NCBI GenBank assembly: GCA_937887565.1
Contig: CALABS010000036.1
Location: 124,001-188,000, forward strand
Direction: 5' to 3'
DNA: 64,000 bases
From: an uncultured Rhodospirillaceae bacterium
GTDB lineage: Bacteria > Pseudomonadota > Alphaproteobacteria > Rhodospirillales > Magnetospirillaceae
Part shown: piece by piece, positions 60,100-64,000 of the stretch
Numbering within the stretch: the stretch's first letter is position 1
Layout: every line of letters starts with the position of its first letter
Notes under the pieces: generated by a model
The model's database searches: none
Told to the model about the DNA's origin: nothing
What the model saw: only the letters and a program-made list of their open reading frames with translations
Translations under genes and position numbers: made by a program

Positions 60100-60813
60100 C
60101 TATTCCGTCGCGCCCTCGAAGGGCGAGGTGTCGCGCTTGGGGCGCTTGTCCTTCAGCGACTTTCCGGTCACCAGGTAATAGGTCATCTCGGCGATGTTGG
60201 TGGCGTGGTCGCCGACGCGCTCGATGTTCTTGGCGATGAACATCAGGTGCGAGCACACCGTGATGGTGCGCGGGTCCTCCATCATGTAGGTCAGGATCTC
60301 GCGGAACAGGCTGGAATAGAGGTCGTCGACCTCCTGGTCGCGGTCGCGCACCGCCAGCGCCCGCTCGGCATCGCGGTTCAGATAGGCGTCCAGCACCTCG
60401 TTGAGCAGCTCCGTGACCAGCCGGCCCATGCGCACCAGCGACCGCATGGGCGCCACCGGCTGCATCTGGTTGACCACCAGCGAGCGCTTGGCGCAGTTGG
60501 CGGCGTGATCGGCCACCCGTTCCAGGCCCCCGGCCACCTTCAGCGAGCAGATGACCGTGCGCAGGTCGTCGGCCACCGGGGATCGCAGCGCCAGGACGCG
60601 GATGGTCTGCTCGTTGATGAACTCCTCGCAGGCGTCGACCTTGCCGTCGTCGTTCATCACCTTCTGGGCGAGAGCGCTGTCGCGGTTGGTCAGCGCCTCG
60701 ATGGCCGCCGCCAGTTGGGATTCGGCGAGGCCGCCCATGCGGGCCAGCGCATCGTCCAGCTTCCTGAGTTCCTCGTCGTAGGATTTGACGATGTGCTGTT
60801 CGCCGATGGACAT
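60100..60813 (-). CDS. phoU: Phosphate signalling protein PhoU
   Basis: A 237-residue all-helical protein with two PhoU repeats (about 20-110 and 120-215), including MGGLAESQLAAAIEALTNRDSALAQKVMNDDGKVDACEEFINEQTIRVLALRSPVADDLR and the second repeat VGDHATNIAEMTYYLVTG. PhoU links the Pst transporter to PhoR and holds the Pho regulon off when phosphate is plentiful. It lies 16 bases downstream of pstB on the same strand and is the last gene of the group; phoB does not follow. Confidence 0.95.
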   Translation of the reverse strand: MSIGEQHIVKSYDEELRKLDDALARMGGLAESQLAAAIEALTNRDSALAQKVMNDDGKVDACEEFINEQTIRVLALRSPVADDLRTVICSLKVAGGLERVADHAANCAKRSLVVNQMQPVAPMRSLVRMGRLVTELLNEVLDAYLNRDAERALAVRDRDQEVDDLYSSLFREILTYMMEDPRTITVCSHLMFIAKNIERVGDHATNIAEMTYYLVTGKSLKDKRPKRDTSPFEGATE

Positions 60814-60829
60814 GGGGTCGGACTCCTGT

Positions 60830-61624
60830 TCAGCCGAAGCGGCCGGTGATGTAGCCCTGGGTCAGGCGGTGCGCCGGCGCGGTGAAGATCTGTTCGGTGG
60901 GCCCCACCTCGACCACGTCGCCCAGGTGGAAGAAGGCGGTGCGCTGCGAGACGCGGGCGGCCTGCTGCATGGAATGGGTGACGATGACGATGGTGAAGTT
61001 CTCGCGCAGCTCGTCGATCAGTTCCTCGACCTTGGCGGTGGCGATGGGGTCCAGCGCCGAGCACGGCTCGTCCATCAGGATCACCTCGGGGGCGACCGCG
61101 ATGGCGCGGGCGATGCACAGCCGCTGCTGCTGGCCGCCCGACAGGCCGGTGCCCTGCTGATCCAGGCGGTCCTTGACCTCCTGCCACAGGCCGGCGCGCT
61201 CCAGCGCCATGTGGACGACGTGGTCCAGCTCGTCCTTGCGCTGGTGAAGGCCGTGGATGCGGGGGCCGAAGGCGACGTTGTCGTAGATGGACTTGGGGAA
61301 CGGATTGGGCTTTTGGAACACCATGCCCACCCGCATGCGCAGCAGCACCGGGTCCAGCCCCTGGGAGCCGTAGATCTCGTCGCCGTCCAGGGTCACCGAG
61401 CCCGACACCCGCGCGCTGGCGATGGTGTCGTTCATGCGGTTGAGGCAGCGCAGGAAGGTGGTCTTGCCGCATCCCGACGGGCCGATCAGGGCGGTGACGT
61501 CGCCGGTGCCGATATCCAGGTCGATACCGTTCAGCGCCCGCTTGGGTCCGTAATGCACCTCCACCCCCCGTGCGCTCATCTTGGTGAGCATCGTCGGCGT
61601 TTCGGTCTGGGTGTCATCCCGCAT
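60830..61624 (-). CDS. pstB: Phosphate ABC transporter ATP-binding protein PstB
   Basis: A 264-residue ABC ATPase. It has Walker A LIGPSGCGKTTFLR, the PstB-specific LRCLNRMND and FQKPNPFPKSIYDNVAFGPR, the signature LSGGQQQRLCIARAIA and Walker B VILMDEPCSALDP. It powers high-affinity phosphate uptake through PstSCA, whose genes are not in the window. The start at 61624 is followed by a hydrophilic leader of about 15 residues; an internal ATG at residue 12 is possible. A Pho box lies 74-91 bases upstream. Confidence 0.96.
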   Translation of the reverse strand: MRDDTQTETPTMLTKMSARGVEVHYGPKRALNGIDLDIGTGDVTALIGPSGCGKTTFLRCLNRMNDTIASARVSGSVTLDGDEIYGSQGLDPVLLRMRVGMVFQKPNPFPKSIYDNVAFGPRIHGLHQRKDELDHVVHMALERAGLWQEVKDRLDQQGTGLSGGQQQRLCIARAIAVAPEVILMDEPCSALDPIATAKVEELIDELRENFTIVIVTHSMQQAARVSQRTAFFHLGDVVEVGPTEQIFTAPAHRLTQGYITGRFG

Positions 61625-61697
61625 GGGAAATCCTCGGAATTCCAGCTGTTAGGCATGCAGGTAACTCCGTGCCGGGCCGTCCCGCAACCGGAAAACC

Positions 61698-61715
61698 GTG
61701 ACAGATTTGTGACGG
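61698..61715 (-). promoter_or_regulatory. Pho box upstream of pstB
   Basis: On the minus strand the sequence reads CCGTCAC-AAAT-CTGTCAC, two direct 7-base repeats separated by four AT-rich bases, as in the PhoB-binding Pho box (CTGTCAT-N4-CTGTCAT). It ends just after the phoR stop and lies 74-91 bases before the pstB start, so pstB-phoU are likely induced by PhoB at low phosphate from their own promoter. Confidence 0.75.
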
Positions 61716-61716
61716 A

Positions 61717-63138
61717 CTACCCGACGGCGCGGTCGTGCCCGGCGGCGGCGGCGGGAAGATAGACGGAAAAGGTCGAACCCCGGCCCACCTCCGACTCCAC
61801 CACCAGCGCGCCGCGATGGCGGTTGACGATGTGCTTGACGATGGCCAGACCCAGCCCCGTGCCGCCCAGCTTCCGCGAGCGGGCGGTGTCGACGCGGTAG
61901 AACCGCTCGGTAAGACGCGGCAGGTGCTCCTTGGCGATACCCTCGCCATGGTCGCGCACCGCAAGTACCACGGCGCCGTCCTTCAAGGCGGTGCCGGCGG
62001 CCATGGGCAGGGCGGCGGCGGGGGAAAGCTCCACCTCGACGGCGGTACCGTCGCGGCCGTATTTGACCGCGTTGTCGAGGAGATTCTGCACCAACTGCGC
62101 CAGCTCGTCCTCCTGGCCGACCACCAGCCGGGCGGCGGGATCGACGGCCAGCCGCATCTCCATCCCCTTGGGCCGGGCCAGCGCCTCGATGGCGGCGGCG
62201 CCCCGGCTCACCAGCCGACCGAGATCGACGGTCTCGCTGGGCTGGAAATGCTCGTTGAGCTCGATCCGCGACAGCGACAGCAGGTCGTTGACCAGTCGCG
62301 ACATGCGTCCGGCCTGTTCGTGCATGATGTCGAGGAAGCGGTCGCGCGCCTCGTCGTCGTCGCGGGCGGGGCCGCGCAGGGTCTCGATGAAGCCCAAGAG
62401 GGTGGCCAGCGGGGTGCGCAGCTCGTGGCTGGCATTGGCCACGAAATCCGCCCGCATCTGCTCGATGCGGCGCACGGTGGTCAGGTCGTGCAGGGCCAGG
62501 ATCGCCCGCGTGCCGTCGGCCGAGGCCGCGTCCACGCGCTCGACCAGGGCCCGGAAGACGCGCTCCACCGGCACCGGCAGGGTGAATTCGGTCTCGCGGC
62601 CGCGGGCGCCGGCCAGGACCTCGTCGGTGGCTTCCAGCAACTGGGGGTCGCGCAGCACGGCGGCGATGTCGCGGCCGGTGATGTCGCGGCCGAACACCTG
62701 CCGCGCCGCCGAATTGGCCCGCGTCACCCGCCGCAACTCGTCCAGCAGCACCAGCGGCACCGGCAGGGCGTCGAACAGCGCCTCGTTCCAGCGGGCGGCG
62801 GCGGCCAGCTCTCCCTGGCGCTGCTGCCAGGCGCGGCGCAGCTGCGCCACCGCGCCCACGGTCTCGTCCATCAGCTTCTCGCTGCGCGGCGGCGGCGGCG
62901 GGCCGGTATCGACGCCGTCGGCCATCTCGCGGGTCCATGCCGACACCGTGGCGATGTCGCGCAGGAACGGCAGCACCACCACCGCCATCAGCGCCGCCGA
63001 CACCACCACGGCGCCCAGCGCCGGCAGCATCGCCAACTGCCCGCCGGCGACCAGCACCAGCATCACCGCCGCCAGCGGAATGGACAGGATGGCGACGGCG
63101 GCGGCGAGACGGCGCGGGGAAACGGCGCGGCGGGGCAT
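61717..63138 (-). CDS. phoR: Phosphate regulon sensor kinase PhoR
   Basis: A 473-residue membrane kinase. The N-terminus has two close hydrophobic segments (about 11-31 and 37-58), a linker rich in proline, a PAS-like domain (about 115-220, with NEALFDALPVPLVLLDELRRVTRANSAARQVFG), the HisKA histidine in FVANASHELRTPL (H238) and an HATPase domain (NLLDNAVKYG, VRDHGEGI, GGTGLGLAIVKHIV). It phosphorylates PhoB under phosphate limitation. It begins five bases after the malic enzyme stop, and the Pho box and pstB follow. No phoB is nearby. Confidence 0.92.
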   Translation of the reverse strand: MPRRAVSPRRLAAAVAILSIPLAAVMLVLVAGGQLAMLPALGAVVVSAALMAVVVLPFLRDIATVSAWTREMADGVDTGPPPPPRSEKLMDETVGAVAQLRRAWQQRQGELAAAARWNEALFDALPVPLVLLDELRRVTRANSAARQVFGRDITGRDIAAVLRDPQLLEATDEVLAGARGRETEFTLPVPVERVFRALVERVDAASADGTRAILALHDLTTVRRIEQMRADFVANASHELRTPLATLLGFIETLRGPARDDDEARDRFLDIMHEQAGRMSRLVNDLLSLSRIELNEHFQPSETVDLGRLVSRGAAAIEALARPKGMEMRLAVDPAARLVVGQEDELAQLVQNLLDNAVKYGRDGTAVEVELSPAAALPMAAGTALKDGAVVLAVRDHGEGIAKEHLPRLTERFYRVDTARSRKLGGTGLGLAIVKHIVNRHRGALVVESEVGRGSTFSVYLPAAAAGHDRAVG

Positions 63139-63143
63139 GGCGG

Positions 63144-64000
63144 TCAGTCCCGGATGGCGTCGTAGCAGGCCAGCACCGCCATGTTGACCATGTCGTTGAC
63201 GGTGGCGTCCATGGAGGTGATCTGGATCGGCTTGGCCAGCCCCATGAGGATGGGCCCGATGACCGAGCCGCCGCCCAGCTTCTGCATCAGCTTCCAGCTG
63301 ATGTTGGCGGAATAGAGGCCGGGCATCACCAGCACGTTGGCCGGCCCCGACAGGCGGGCGAACGGATAGTGGGCCAGCAGCTCGGGGTCCAGCGCCACGT
63401 CGGCCGCCATCTCGCCGTCATACTCGAAATCGACGTTGCGGGCATCCAGGATGGACACCGCCTCGCGGACCCGTTCGGCCCGGTCCGAGGCGGGGTTGCC
63501 GAAGGTGGAATAGGACAACAGCGCCACCCTGGGCTCGTGGCCCATCTGCCGCGCCTTGCGGGCGGTCTGGATGGCGATGTCGGCCAACTGCCCGGGATGG
63601 GGGGTTTCGTGGACGGTGGTGTCGGCCAGGAACACCGTGCGGCCGCGCGCCACCAGCATGGTCAGGCCGAACAGCAGCTCGCCGGGATTGGGGTCGACGA
63701 CCCGCTTGATCTCCTCGAACGCCTGCCAGTAGTTGCGGGTCAGGCCCGTCACCATGGCGTCGGCGTCGCCCTCGGCCACCATCAGCGAGCCCCAGATGTT
63801 GCGCTCCTGGTTGACCAGGCGCTGGACGTCGCGGAGCAGCGCGCCCTTGCGCTGCAGGCGGCCGTACAGCACCTCGGTGTAATGCTCGCGCTTGTCCGAG
63901 ATGCGGGCGTTGACGATCTCCAGCGATTCGCCCCCGGGCAGGCCGTTGGCGCGCATGGTTTCGCGGATGCGCTCGACGCGGCCCAGCAGGATGGGCGTGC
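63144..64000 (-). CDS. maeB: MaeB-type malic enzyme, C-terminal phosphotransacetylase-like part (partial)
   Basis: The 3' part of a gene entering from the right edge; 285 codons are visible and the reading frame is open to base 64000 (upstream codons read ...TPILLGRVERIRETMRAN). The sequence GSLMVAEGDADAMVTGLTRNYWQAFEEIKRVVD, FLADTTVHETPHPGQLADIAIQTA and VLVMPGLYSANISWKLMQKLGGG matches the phosphate acetyltransferase-like C-terminal domain of NADP-dependent MaeB malic enzymes, which regulates activity by acetyl-CoA. The catalytic malic domain lies outside the window. A stand-alone phosphate acetyltransferase is less likely but not excluded. Confidence 0.85.
   Translation of the reverse strand, partial: TPILLGRVERIRETMRANGLPGGESLEIVNARISDKREHYTEVLYGRLQRKGALLRDVQRLVNQERNIWGSLMVAEGDADAMVTGLTRNYWQAFEEIKRVVDPNPGELLFGLTMLVARGRTVFLADTTVHETPHPGQLADIAIQTARKARQMGHEPRVALLSYSTFGNPASDRAERVREAVSILDARNVDFEYDGEMAADVALDPELLAHYPFARLSGPANVLVMPGLYSANISWKLMQKLGGGSVIGPILMGLAKPIQITSMDATVNDMVNMAVLACYDAIRD

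Overview
The window is GC-rich, densely packed alphaproteobacterial chromosome, most like the Rhodospirillales (a Magnetospirillum-type genome is my best guess, from gene order and protein style only; no magnetosome gene is present). Genes often overlap by ATGA, which suggests long translationally coupled operons. I found no rRNA, tRNA, CRISPR array, transposase or phage gene.

Layout. The left edge holds the 5' end of mnmE, a block of small and housekeeping genes (2Fe-2S ferredoxin, DUF6489, a YyaL-type protein, ogt, a quinone oxidoreductase), then rho and the haem genes hemJ-hemH-hemE, all leftward apart from that block. At 9193-9601 a 409-base gap with several DnaA-box-like sites separates hemE from a rightward run: DUF299 regulator, maf, aroE, coaE, dnaQ. 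This is the arrangement around the Caulobacter origin, so the gap is proposed as oriC. Next come secB, fxsA, a Tim44-like gene, mltA, a lactate-utilisation cluster (lutA-lutB-membrane protein-lutC) with a perfect GntR-type palindrome upstream, smr, regulators, a secreted CbiX-like protein, two DJ-1-type proteins, hslUV, and the histidine genes hisB-H-A-F-E with a HIT protein.

From 29.7 to 41 kb there are a hypothetical gene, an XRE regulator, a ComM-type ATPase, a haem-c sensor kinase, gshB, a BON lipoprotein, yraN, rsmI, an LppC/LpoA-type lipoprotein and a bifunctional penicillin-binding protein; the last two probably work together in peptidoglycan synthesis. From 41 to 54 kb is a cobalamin region (cbiG-cobJ fusion, cobI, cobL, cobH fused to an extra domain, cbiX with a His-rich tail, cbiB, cobQ, cobO), pointing to the cobalt-early (anaerobic) route, as expected for a microaerophile. 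It is interleaved with an MFS transporter and a Cache sensor kinase. The right end carries gluQ, an esterase, an HNH protein, an AmpG-like permease, ald, ppa, phoU, pstB, phoR and the end of a maeB-type malic enzyme; a Pho box sits just upstream of pstB.

The main unexplained structures are: (1) two 133-base copies of an intergenic element with two hairpins, compensated base-pair changes, and the stop codons of flanking genes at its ends; (2) a 17-base start-codon module repeated three times in front of the membrane gene of the lut cluster; (3) a palindrome-rich segment apparently inserted in frame within the MFS transporter gene; (4) a second family of about 85-base inverted-repeat elements; and (5) unusual domain additions in the cobalamin genes.
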